From: an uncultured bacterium
GTDB lineage: Bacteria > Planctomycetota > Phycisphaerae > Phycisphaerales > SM1A02
Reading direction: 5' to 3'
Length of the DNA stretch: 17,070 nt
Assembly (NCBI GenBank): GCA_903861235.1
Contig: CAIOTP010000070.1
Coordinates: forward strand, 1 to 17,070
Positions 7,010-13,569 of the stretch are shown piece after piece. A model generated the notes under the pieces. That model ran no database searches and had not been told where the DNA came from. It saw nothing but the letters and a program-made list of their open reading frames with translations. Position 1 is the first letter of the stretch. Every line of letters starts with the position of its first letter. Made by a program: the position numbers and the translations under genes.

Positions 7010-8251
7010 TCACGCGCTTCGGCGCGGCGGCACGAAGAAGTTGGCGGCGAGAAGCCCGGCCACCAGGGCGCCCGCGATCACCAGGGCCGTCAGGCCCCAG
7101 GTGGCGCTGCGGGAAGGGCTGTCCATGAAGAGCATGGACGTGCCGCGCATGCCGAACGAGCCCGGCACCAGGGGAAACAGGCCCGGCGCAACCAGCGTGA
7201 CGGCGGGCTTGCGCAGCACCCGGCTGTACAGGTTGCCCGCGATGCCGACGACGAAGGCGCCGATGCAGACGCCCAGTTCCGGCCCCAGCACCTCGGCGCC
7301 AACCCGCGAGCCGAACAGGCCCAGCAGCGCGGCCAGGAGCATCCAGCCCCAGTCTCGCCAACGTGCCTGAAGCAGGATCACGGTGGACAGGGACAGCAGC
7401 ACCACCGAAGGCATCACGCCGAGCCAGCCCGGCGGCGGCATGGGTCCTTCCATGGGCGCCAGCGGCAGCCTGCTGATGATCCGCTCGCCGATCGCGGCGC
7501 CGAAGCCCAGCGCCACCAGCGTCATGGCCGAACCCATGAAGCGACTGCTGCCGCTGGCCAGATTGCGCGTGGCCAGTTCGATCAACGCTCGGGTGAGCGA
7601 GAAGCCGGGCAGCAGCACCACCAGCGCCGCCAGCGTGACTGCACTCAGCGAGATGGGCGGCATGATCCACGCCAGCGCCCAGGCGCCCAGCGTGGCCACC
7701 ACGCCGGCCAGGAATTCCGCAAGCGCCGCGCGATCCCGGTGTGCCGTCAGTCCGACCACCATGGCGCCCACCATCAGCCCGACCACCAGGCCGGCGACCG
7801 AGTCCTCGAGGTCGCCACCCAGAAACTGCGTGGCCGCCATGGCGGAGACGCCGTAGGCCAGCCAGACCAGCCAGGTGCCGTAGCGGGGCGGCCTTGCGCC
7901 GAGTTCACGGAGCGCCTGAGCGCCGTCCTCGGGCGAGATCGCCTTGTGCAGCACCCTGCCCTGGATGGTCTCGATCGCGTGCAGGCGCCCCAGGTCGACC
8001 ACGCCCGGGTCCACGCGCAGATTGACCACCCGCTGCCGGTCGAGTGGACCGAACGCCAGCGCCAGGAAGGTGGGAAGGCTGAACATGGTGGTGGGCACGC
8101 CCAGCCTGGCGCCGCAGCGGGCCACCTGTTCCTCCAGACGATGTGCCGGCGTGCCGAACCGGTGCAGGTCGCGCGCCAGCTCCACCAGGAAGCGCTCCGG
8201 CGCGGAGAGCGTCTCGACCTGGGGAGGCGTGCCTGACGGTTCGGAAACCAT
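7010..8251 (-). CDS. ThrE-family (threonine/serine exporter-like) membrane transporter
   Basis: The product is 413 aa. ThrE proteins export threonine and serine across the inner membrane, driven by proton motive force; the family is broad and the substrate here is unproven. Residues 1-about 120 form the soluble N-terminal domain with the typical GTPAHRLEEQV motif (33-43). About ten hydrophobic segments follow (about 126-410), with LLPGFSLTRALIELATRNLA (213-232) and a second-half LVPGSFGMRG (361-370), matching the fused ThrE layout (YjjP-like plus YjjB-like halves in one chain). Start is ATG at 8251, with AGGA 8 nt upstream. It is the last gene of the aguB-aguA-hydrolase run, 21 nt after the hydrolase stop, so it is probably co-transcribed. 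Given this context, export of a polyamine-related or amino-acid compound is possible but is inference. Confidence 0.85.
   Translation of the reverse strand: MVSEPSGTPPQVETLSAPERFLVELARDLHRFGTPAHRLEEQVARCGARLGVPTTMFSLPTFLALAFGPLDRQRVVNLRVDPGVVDLGRLHAIETIQGRVLHKAISPEDGAQALRELGARPPRYGTWLVWLAYGVSAMAATQFLGGDLEDSVAGLVVGLMVGAMVVGLTAHRDRAALAEFLAGVVATLGAWALAWIMPPISLSAVTLAALVVLLPGFSLTRALIELATRNLASGSSRFMGSAMTLVALGFGAAIGERIISRLPLAPMEGPMPPPGWLGVMPSVVLLSLSTVILLQARWRDWGWMLLAALLGLFGSRVGAEVLGPELGVCIGAFVVGIAGNLYSRVLRKPAVTLVAPGLFPLVPGSFGMRGTSMLFMDSPSRSATWGLTALVIAGALVAGLLAANFFVPPRRSA
7013..7026. terminator. Possible short UUCG hairpin at the convergent junction
   Basis: CGCGC-TTCG-GCGCG forms a perfect 5-bp GC stem closed by the extra-stable C(UUCG)G tetraloop in the plus-strand transcript, starting 4 nt after the SYLF stop and inside the last codons of the convergent transporter gene. 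There is no following U-tract, so it may only be an RNA-stabilising 3' end or a weak terminator; at this GC content a 5-bp stem can also arise by chance. Confidence 0.3.
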
Positions 8252-8272
8252 GGGGGCGATCCTAGGCCACGC

Positions 8273-9250
8273 TCACCGCGGTGCCGGCGGCGGATCCGCC
8301 TCGCCCCGCAGGAACGGCACCACGGCCCGGCGGACCTCGTCCGGACGATCGGCGAACACCACATGCCCCCCGCCATCGATCATGGCGGCCGTGCCGCGCG
8401 GAAGGCCCTGCAGGAAGACCTGAAGCATGCTCGGGTCGGTCACGCGGTCGCGATCACCCCACACCACGAGCGTGGGCGCCCGCACGTTGGGCAGGTCCTC
8501 CTCCACGCCCTGCATCAGGAATGGCTTGATGGCTTCCACGATCCGGAGCGTGGACGGCCTTCGTCGGATCGCCTCGTCCGCCAGGAAGGACCGGAACTGC
8601 CAGGGCATGGGCGGCGGCCGCTCGAAGACGAGCGACACCACGCGGTCCAGATCCGCCGCCGAGGCGATGTCCAGCGGATTCTCGCCACGGTCGATCGCCT
8701 GCATGAACGCGTTGCGCTCCGGTGGCCGCACGCCCGCGGGCGCGAGCAGCACCACGCGTTCCACCAGATCCGGTCGCCGCGCCGCCAACCGCGCCGCCAG
8801 CGCCCCGCCCATGCTGGTGCCCATCACGTCGAACCGCCTCCAGCCCAGCGCTCCGGCGAAGGCCACCAGTTCGTCCACGTAGAAGTCCGCGTCATGCACA
8901 CGGCCTTCGTGGAACTCGTGTCGCCCGAAGCCAGGCAGGTCGGGCGCGGCGCAGCGGTGCGAGCCTTCGAGCCAGGGCATCAGGCCCATCATGGCCTCGC
9001 GACTGGTGCCGAAACCGTGGATCAGGAGCAGCGGTCGGCCGTCCGCGGGCCCGCTCTCCAGGTACCCCCACGCCCTGCCCTGCACCTGCACCTGACGATC
9101 GCTCACGCCACCCACGGCATAGGCCGCCCGCATGGCCATGGGGACCAGCAATGCCGGCGTGTTCCACACGATCACGCCGGAAGCGGCCAGCACCAGGAGC
9201 GCGGCCACGATCCATCGCCAGACGCGCCGACGCGGAACCGGGGCTGTCAT
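8273..9250 (-). CDS. Membrane-anchored alpha/beta hydrolase
   Basis: The product is 325 aa. An N-terminal basic patch (PRRRVWRW) followed by one hydrophobic helix (about 13-33) suggests a signal anchor with the catalytic domain outside the cytoplasm. The hydrolase fold (about 55-315) shows the oxyanion HGFG (78-81), the nucleophile elbow GTSMGG with S146, the acid D268 in WGDRDRVTD and H296 in DGGGHVVF: a complete Ser-Asp-His triad. The pattern resembles C-C bond hydrolases, epoxide hydrolases and esterases of the same fold; the substrate cannot be told. The start ATG at 9250 overlaps the aguA stop (ATGA), which is why the longer frame extending upstream to 9880 is rejected. It lies between aguA and the ThrE-type transporter in one apparent operon, so a link to polyamine or amino-acid handling is possible but unproven. 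Confidence 0.85.
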   Translation of the reverse strand: MTAPVPRRRVWRWIVAALLVLAASGVIVWNTPALLVPMAMRAAYAVGGVSDRQVQVQGRAWGYLESGPADGRPLLLIHGFGTSREAMMGLMPWLEGSHRCAAPDLPGFGRHEFHEGRVHDADFYVDELVAFAGALGWRRFDVMGTSMGGALAARLAARRPDLVERVVLLAPAGVRPPERNAFMQAIDRGENPLDIASAADLDRVVSLVFERPPPMPWQFRSFLADEAIRRRPSTLRIVEAIKPFLMQGVEEDLPNVRAPTLVVWGDRDRVTDPSMLQVFLQGLPRGTAAMIDGGGHVVFADRPDEVRRAVVPFLRGEADPPPAPR

Positions 9251-10275
9251 GGCGTTCCCGGCGCGGGCTGCTGGCAACTCAGGCAGTGCAGGCTTCCCAG
9301 CCCCACCACCAGCCAACGCGCCATCACCGGAACCGCCCTCCGCCCACTGGCCTGCTCCAGGCGTCGACAGGCGATCTCGTCGCTCGGACCGCCGAACGCC
9401 GGCACGAAGACATGACCGTTGGCGAAGAGGAAGTTGGCGTGGCTCGCCGGCACCATGCGACGGCCGCCGGGGCCGAAGCGGTCCGCGGGGAAGTCGTGGT
9501 GCCGAGGCTCGGGGCACGGAAGCTCCACCAGATCCAGCCGCTGCCCACGCTCGTCGTGCGCGGCCTGCAGCGCCTTCCAGTTGGCCTCGAGCATGTCGTG
9601 GTCCGGATGACCCGCCGGAGCGCGAACGGCGGCCACCGCGTCGCGGCGCACGAAACGAGCCAGATCGTCCACATGCCCGTCGGTGTCGTCGCCCTCGATG
9701 CCGCCGGGCAGCCAGATGAGGTTGGTCACGCCCAGCGCCTCGCACAGCATGCGCTCGATGCCCTGCCCGCCCGCCTGCGGGTTGCGATTGGCGTTCTCCA
9801 GGCACTGCCGCGTGGTCAGCAGCGAGCCGTGGCCGTTGCTGTCGATGCTGCCGCCTTCGAGCACGAAGTCGTGCCGCCACATGGGCATGCTCAGCGTGGG
9901 AGCCAGTCGATCCGGCACGGCGTCATCGAGCGAGCGAACCTCGTACTTCCCGCCCCAGCCGTTGAAGGTGAAGGCGTGCGCCGCCACACGCCCGGCACCA
10001 TCCTTCACGAACACCGGTCCGAAGTCGCGGATCCAGGAATCGTTGGTGGGCACGCCCAGTTCGTCGGTGGTCCGCACCCGGACCACGGGCTCCATGGCCC
10101 GCCGCCACGCGTCCCATTCCTGCTGCGCCTGCGGCAGGCAACCTGGCCAGGTCTCCTCGTTGTGCGGGCGCACCAGCCACACGCACGAGAGCGGATCCCA
10201 CTCCGCCGGCATGCGGAAACCCTGGCTCGCGGCGCTGCGGTCCGTGCGCACCTCGGACAGCCCGGCCACGCTCAT
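9247..10275 (-). CDS. aguA: Agmatine deiminase
   Basis: The product is 342 aa. It converts agmatine to N-carbamoylputrescine and ammonia, the first step of the AguA/AguB putrescine route, in the cytoplasm. The pentein fold is supported by NDSWIRDFGP (78-87), the EGGSID substrate loop (140-145), GIEGDDTDGHVDD with H201 (192-204) and the catalytic cysteine C331 in GSLHCLSCQQP near the C terminus. The family also includes Porphyromonas-type peptidylarginine deiminases, but the neighbouring N-carbamoylputrescine amidase gene makes agmatine the likely substrate. Start is ATG 10275, overlapping the aguB stop (ATGA); its own stop overlaps the next start in the same way. The order aguB-aguA is that of a dedicated pathway operon. 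No arginine decarboxylase is in the window, so agmatine must come from elsewhere. Confidence 0.92.
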   Translation of the reverse strand: MSVAGLSEVRTDRSAASQGFRMPAEWDPLSCVWLVRPHNEETWPGCLPQAQQEWDAWRRAMEPVVRVRTTDELGVPTNDSWIRDFGPVFVKDGAGRVAAHAFTFNGWGGKYEVRSLDDAVPDRLAPTLSMPMWRHDFVLEGGSIDSNGHGSLLTTRQCLENANRNPQAGGQGIERMLCEALGVTNLIWLPGGIEGDDTDGHVDDLARFVRRDAVAAVRAPAGHPDHDMLEANWKALQAAHDERGQRLDLVELPCPEPRHHDFPADRFGPGGRRMVPASHANFLFANGHVFVPAFGGPSDEIACRRLEQASGRRAVPVMARWLVVGLGSLHCLSCQQPAPGTP

Positions 10276-11147
10276 CGAAGGTCCCCGTAGCGGTCCATCA
10301 GTCCACCGTAGGCGTCGATGCGCCGATCGCGCAGGAAGGGCCAGCCGCGGCGAAGCTCCTCGATGCGCCCTGGATCCACCTCGGCCACCAGCACCTCCTC
10401 GCGGTCCTGACTGCCCTCGCAGACCACCTGTCCACCCGGGTCGATCAGCATGCTCCCGCCCCAGAACTCCAGGTCGTCCTCGCGACCCACGCGGTTGACC
10501 GCGGCCACCCAGATGCCGTTGGCGATCGCGTGCGCGCGATGCATGAGCTGCCACGCCTCGCGCTGCTGCCGCCGGTCCGCAGGCGTCTCGCCATGCCACC
10601 AGCCGATGGCGGTGGGATAGAAGAGGATCTCCGCGCCCTGCAGCGCCGTCAGCCGAGCGGCCTCGGGGTACCACTGGTCCCAGCACACCAGCATGCCCAC
10701 CTTGGCGTCTCGGCCGGCCACGGCCTGCCAGCCCAGGTCGCCGGGGGTGAAGTAGAACTTCTCGTAGTAGCGGGGATCGTCGGGGATGTGCATCTTCCGG
10801 TAGCGGCCCGCCAGGCCCCCCTGGGCGTCCATGAACACCGCCGTGTTGTGGTAGAGCCCGGGGGCGCGACGCTCGTAGAGCGATCCCACGATCTCCACCT
10901 GCAGTTCGCGGGCCAGCCGGCCCAGGAATTCCGTGGTCGGTCCCGGCACCGGCTCGGCCAGATCCATGCGTGCGGCGTCCTCCACCTGGCAGAAGTACGG
11001 CCCGCAGAAGAGCTCCTGCGTGCAGAGGATGCGGGCCCCGCGGGCGTGGGCCTCGCGGGCCATGCGCTCCACGCGCGCCAGCACGCTGGTGCGGGGCTCG
11101 GTCGGGGGTGCGGCATGCTGCAGAAGCGCGACGACGGTCTTGGCCAT
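10272..11147 (-). CDS. aguB: N-carbamoylputrescine amidase (nitrilase superfamily)
   Basis: The product is 291 aa, the usual AguB size. It hydrolyses N-carbamoylputrescine to putrescine, CO2 and ammonia, completing the route started by AguA. The nitrilase catalytic triad is visible: E45 in TQELFCGPYF, K118 in YRKMHIPDD and C155 in LVCWDQWYPEAAR. TQELFCGPYFC and the YEKFYFTPGD segment (128-137) are typical of this branch rather than of other nitrilases. Start is ATG 11147 with GGAG (11154-11157, read on the minus strand) 6 nt upstream, which rejects the longer frame. It is the first gene of the minus-strand operon and is divergent from a small membrane protein gene across 54 bp; the promoter should lie there. 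High confidence because the partner enzyme is adjacent. Confidence 0.93.
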   Translation of the reverse strand: MAKTVVALLQHAAPPTEPRTSVLARVERMAREAHARGARILCTQELFCGPYFCQVEDAARMDLAEPVPGPTTEFLGRLARELQVEIVGSLYERRAPGLYHNTAVFMDAQGGLAGRYRKMHIPDDPRYYEKFYFTPGDLGWQAVAGRDAKVGMLVCWDQWYPEAARLTALQGAEILFYPTAIGWWHGETPADRRQQREAWQLMHRAHAIANGIWVAAVNRVGREDDLEFWGGSMLIDPGGQVVCEGSQDREEVLVAEVDPGRIEELRRGWPFLRDRRIDAYGGLMDRYGDLR

Positions 11148-11201
11148 GGCGGTCTCCGGGGCGCGAGTGTAGCCCCCGCGGGGCACGGTTATGCTTCGCG
11201 C
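11148..11201. promoter_or_regulatory. Divergent promoter region, aguB versus small membrane protein
   Basis: This 54-bp spacer separates the aguB start (minus) from ATG 11202 (plus), so it, or adjacent coding DNA, should hold both promoters. It contains the aguB Shine-Dalgarno (11154-11157) and a 10-bp palindrome CCCCGCGGGG (11174-11183). On the minus strand a TACACT (11166-11171) resembles a -10 box 4/6 but lacks a matching -35. No promoter can be assigned with confidence. Confidence 0.35.
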
Positions 11202-11525
11202 ATGCCTCGCTGGTGGCTCGTCACGATCGCGGTGGCCGGTGCCTGGATGGTCATGCTCGGCGCCGTCGAGTTCGGCCTCTTCGCCAAGATGTCGCTCGGC
11301 GCGCTCGATCGTTGGATCCGTCCGGGGATCTTCGGCGTGCTGGTGATCGCCTCGGTGCAGTGCGCCCGCCAGGGCGCCGCGGCCTGGTGCGGAATCCTGG
11401 CGTTCCTGGCGGCCATGCTCAACCCTGTGGCCATGCCGGAGTGGAAGGACCAGGACTGGCAGCACGGTTTCGAGATCGCCGCGGGCCTGCTCATGGCGGC
11501 CTTCAGCGTGCGGCAGTGGAAGTGA
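11202..11525 (+). CDS. Small integral membrane protein, DUF6804-like
   Basis: The product is 107 aa, almost entirely hydrophobic: about four helices at 5-27, 42-54, 60-76 and 88-103, with a conserved-looking FLAAMLNPVAMPEWKDQDW stretch between helices three and four. Small bacterial proteins with W...ilFNP...W..D.. in this position are annotated as DUF6804; the match is from memory, so the name is tentative. No function is known. Start ATG 11202 is chosen because it begins a clean membrane protein; the frame is open far upstream (to 10530), but that part is antisense to aguB and not protein-like. No clear Shine-Dalgarno is visible. It is divergent from aguB and converges with the propeller gene, their stops being 9 nt apart. 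A role beside the polyamine operon is possible only by position. Confidence 0.65.
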   Translation: MPRWWLVTIAVAGAWMVMLGAVEFGLFAKMSLGALDRWIRPGIFGVLVIASVQCARQGAAAWCGILAFLAAMLNPVAMPEWKDQDWQHGFEIAAGLLMAAFSVRQWK

Positions 11526-11534
11526 CCGCGAGCC

Positions 11535-12878
11535 TCAGGGGCCCGGCTTCTCCGCGCTCCAGATCGCCGGATCCAGCTTGAACAGAAGCGCACCACCAGG
11601 CTCGATGCCGGCCTGCTCGTTCCGCACATGGCCCACCGCCACCCACGGCGCCTTCACGGCCATGCCGCTGCCGAAGGATCGCGGCATGCACTTCACCGAG
11701 GGCTTCAGCCGCGCCACCTCGGTCCAGGCATCTCCCTGCCTGCGGAAGACGAAGACCCGGCCCGCGCCATCCTCGCCCTCGACCGCGCTCACGTCGCCCA
11801 CCAGGATCGCCTCACCCATGATGCCGAGCGTGAAGCCGAAGCCTCGGCCCGAGGTCACGCCGGCGCCGGGCTTGAGCGGTCCCTCGGCCTGCCACTTGCC
11901 GTCCACGCGGCGGTAGACCAGCACGTCCACGCCGTCCTCGAAAGGATTGAGCGAGTGCACCACCATGAGGTCGCCGCGGAGCGCGATGCGGTTGCCGAAG
12001 CCCAGCCACTGGCCGCCACCCTTGGAGGTGACCTCCTGCTCCAGCTTCCATCCCGAGCCGTCGCGCCGGTACACGCACACCATGGGCACCTCGAGCGATC
12101 CCAGGTTCTGCTCGGAGCGGAAGGGCTTGAGCATGGTGGGATAGCCCACGGCCAGCGTGTCGCCGTCGAACGCCAGCGAGCAGCCGAACCAGTAGGGCTT
12201 CTTCGCCTCGTCGCGCTGCAGCGCGCCCTGAGGCTCCCACCCCTTCTCGGTGCGACGGAACAGGTAGACCTTGGGACAGGTGGGATAGTCGGCCTCCTTC
12301 ATGTTGGGGCGCACGCTCACTTCGCCCACCGCCAGCAGGTCGCCGCTCATGGCCACGGCGCCGCCGAAGTTCATGCGTCGCTGCCCGGGCGGCGCCTTGA
12401 TGGTGCCCCCCTGACGCCAGCCCTCGGGACCCTGCACGCGCGAGAACCACGCGAGCTCGCCGGAACCTTGCCGCCGGACCACGGGGGTCACCAGCGTGTC
12501 GGCGTTCACCGCCAGGCGCTGCAGCGCGAAGTCGCCGGGCATGAGGCCGGCCACCTGCGGAAGCTGCGGTCGAGCCTTCCAGCTGCCGTCCGTCTGAGGC
12601 TCGAAGGTCACGATCTGCCCGTCACTCCCGGGCTGACGCGGCAGGACGGCGCCCGTCACCACCAGGTCGTCGCCGGCGAACTCCAGCACGTTGCCGAAGG
12701 CCGGCGCCACCGTGGGCAGCGGACTCTGCAGCACCAGCGTCTCCGTGATCGGCTTGCCCGCAGGCGCCGCCGCAGCCGGAGGCGCCGCGGGCGGCTCGGC
12801 CGGAACCACGCTCTGAGCCGCGGCGGAGGCCAGGGTGGCGAAGGAGGCCAGGACGGACGTCAGTCTTCGGTGCATCAT
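11535..12878 (-). CDS. Secreted seven-bladed FG-GAP beta-propeller protein
   Basis: The product is 447 aa. It has a signal peptide (1-21, ending SAAAQ) and a Pro/Ala-rich linker (24-42). The rest is seven repeats of an FG-GAP-like blade: FG or a variant starts at residues 61, 117, 171, 231, 294, 347 and 402, each followed about 10-14 residues later by a hydrophobic strand such as LLAVG or LVVTG, and linked by strands of the form VxxFRRxxxGW. This equals a complete integrin-alpha-type propeller, with the N-terminal LVLQSPLP and the C-terminal GGALLFKL strands probably closing the ring. Such propellers mediate binding or scaffolding; no catalytic motif is seen and the role is unknown. The start ATG at 12878 overlaps the stop of the flavoprotein gene (ATGA), so the two are probably one transcript. 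A second in-frame ATG directly follows (12875). Confidence 0.8.
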   Translation of the reverse strand: MMHRRLTSVLASFATLASAAAQSVVPAEPPAAPPAAAAPAGKPITETLVLQSPLPTVAPAFGNVLEFAGDDLVVTGAVLPRQPGSDGQIVTFEPQTDGSWKARPQLPQVAGLMPGDFALQRLAVNADTLVTPVVRRQGSGELAWFSRVQGPEGWRQGGTIKAPPGQRRMNFGGAVAMSGDLLAVGEVSVRPNMKEADYPTCPKVYLFRRTEKGWEPQGALQRDEAKKPYWFGCSLAFDGDTLAVGYPTMLKPFRSEQNLGSLEVPMVCVYRRDGSGWKLEQEVTSKGGGQWLGFGNRIALRGDLMVVHSLNPFEDGVDVLVYRRVDGKWQAEGPLKPGAGVTSGRGFGFTLGIMGEAILVGDVSAVEGEDGAGRVFVFRRQGDAWTEVARLKPSVKCMPRSFGSGMAVKAPWVAVGHVRNEQAGIEPGGALLFKLDPAIWSAEKPGP

Positions 12879-13540
12879 GATCGCTTCACGCCTCCATCGG
12901 GACCGAGGTTCGCGGCGTCGACCTGGTTCAACCGGCCCATCGCCTGGCAGACCTCCCGAACGATCACGGCATCCTCGGGCAGGTTGTGCTTGCCGTAGGC
13001 GTCGCGGGGTGCGATCACGCGCACGCCGAGGCGGTGCAGCCGCTCCAGGTTCTCCACCAGGATGCTGCTGTGCATGGAGCCGTGCATGGTGGGCGCCACC
13101 AGCACGCGGGCCTGCCCCCGCTCCATGCGGCCGATCGCCGAGGCCATGGTCGCTCCGATCACGCCTTCGGCGATGCCCCACGCCATCCGGCCGATGGTGG
13201 CGGCCGTGGCCGGGGCCACCAGATAGGCGTCGAACGGGGCGGCGTCCGACAGGTGCTCCGCATGCGCGGACAGCCGGGTGACCACCGGATTCACGGTGCT
13301 CCATTCGAGCGCATCGGCGGTCACGTAGCGGAGCGCATCCTCGCTGCAGAAGGCGGTCACGCAGGCGCCCTGCCTTCGAAGCGACCGGGCCAGCGCCGGG
13401 GTGCGAAACGCCGCGATGCCGCCGGTCACCATCAGGGCCACGCGCACGCCGTCCAGGGCGTTTCCGTCGCGCGGCACCTCGCGGTCACCGAGGTCGCTGG
13501 GGGTGGGCGGCGGGAAGTGGAACGGATCCATTCCGGACAT
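12875..13540 (-). CDS. CoaC/Dfp-type flavoprotein (phosphopantothenoylcysteine decarboxylase-like)
   Basis: The product is 221 aa of the HFCD flavoprotein family, whose members use FMN for oxidative decarboxylation (CoaC, EpiD) or prenyl transfer (UbiX). MVTGGIAAFRTPALARSLRRQG (38-58) is the FMN-binding start; HLSDAAPFDAYLVAPATAATIGRMAWGIAEG (96-125) matches the conserved H..L.. and PATAxTI region. The PxMN signature that reads PAMN in most CoaC proteins is PTMHGSM here (150-156), with histidine replacing asparagine. No CoaB ligase domain follows, so this is a stand-alone flavoprotein, not a CoaBC fusion. A CoaC role is plausible but so is another HFCD decarboxylase. An extra N terminus of about 30 residues precedes the domain, so the start (ATG 13540 or 13531) is uncertain. 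The gene is divergent from the ATPase across 29 bp and overlaps the propeller gene. Confidence 0.75.
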   Translation of the reverse strand: MSGMDPFHFPPPTPSDLGDREVPRDGNALDGVRVALMVTGGIAAFRTPALARSLRRQGACVTAFCSEDALRYVTADALEWSTVNPVVTRLSAHAEHLSDAAPFDAYLVAPATAATIGRMAWGIAEGVIGATMASAIGRMERGQARVLVAPTMHGSMHSSILVENLERLHRLGVRVIAPRDAYGKHNLPEDAVIVREVCQAMGRLNQVDAANLGPDGGVKRS

Positions 13541-13569
13541 GCTATCGCCGCACGGCTATCTTCCATCGC
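13541..13569. promoter_or_regulatory. 29-bp divergent spacer between flavoprotein and ATPase genes
   Basis: Both genes start within 29 bp of each other in opposite directions, so promoters must overlap here or lie within the neighbouring gene starts. No recognisable -10, -35, operator or strong ribosome-binding sequence is visible in it. Confidence 0.3.

Noticed and set aside
11174..11183. CCCCGCGGGG palindrome in the divergent spacer as an operator
   Set aside because: A 10-bp GC-only palindrome is expected by chance at this base composition and no second copy was seen, so it is only mentioned within the spacer entry.
9251..11465. Upstream extensions of the hydrolase, aguA and aguB frames
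   Set aside because: Each extension overlaps the preceding gene out of frame. The ATGA overlaps, the aguB Shine-Dalgarno and normal family lengths fix starts at 9250, 10275 and 11147.
12979..13540. Flavoprotein as UbiX-type prenyltransferase
   Set aside because: The PATAxTIxRMAxGIAEG and PTMH pattern fits the CoaC/Dfp branch better than the UbiX branch; it is kept only as a remote alternative.
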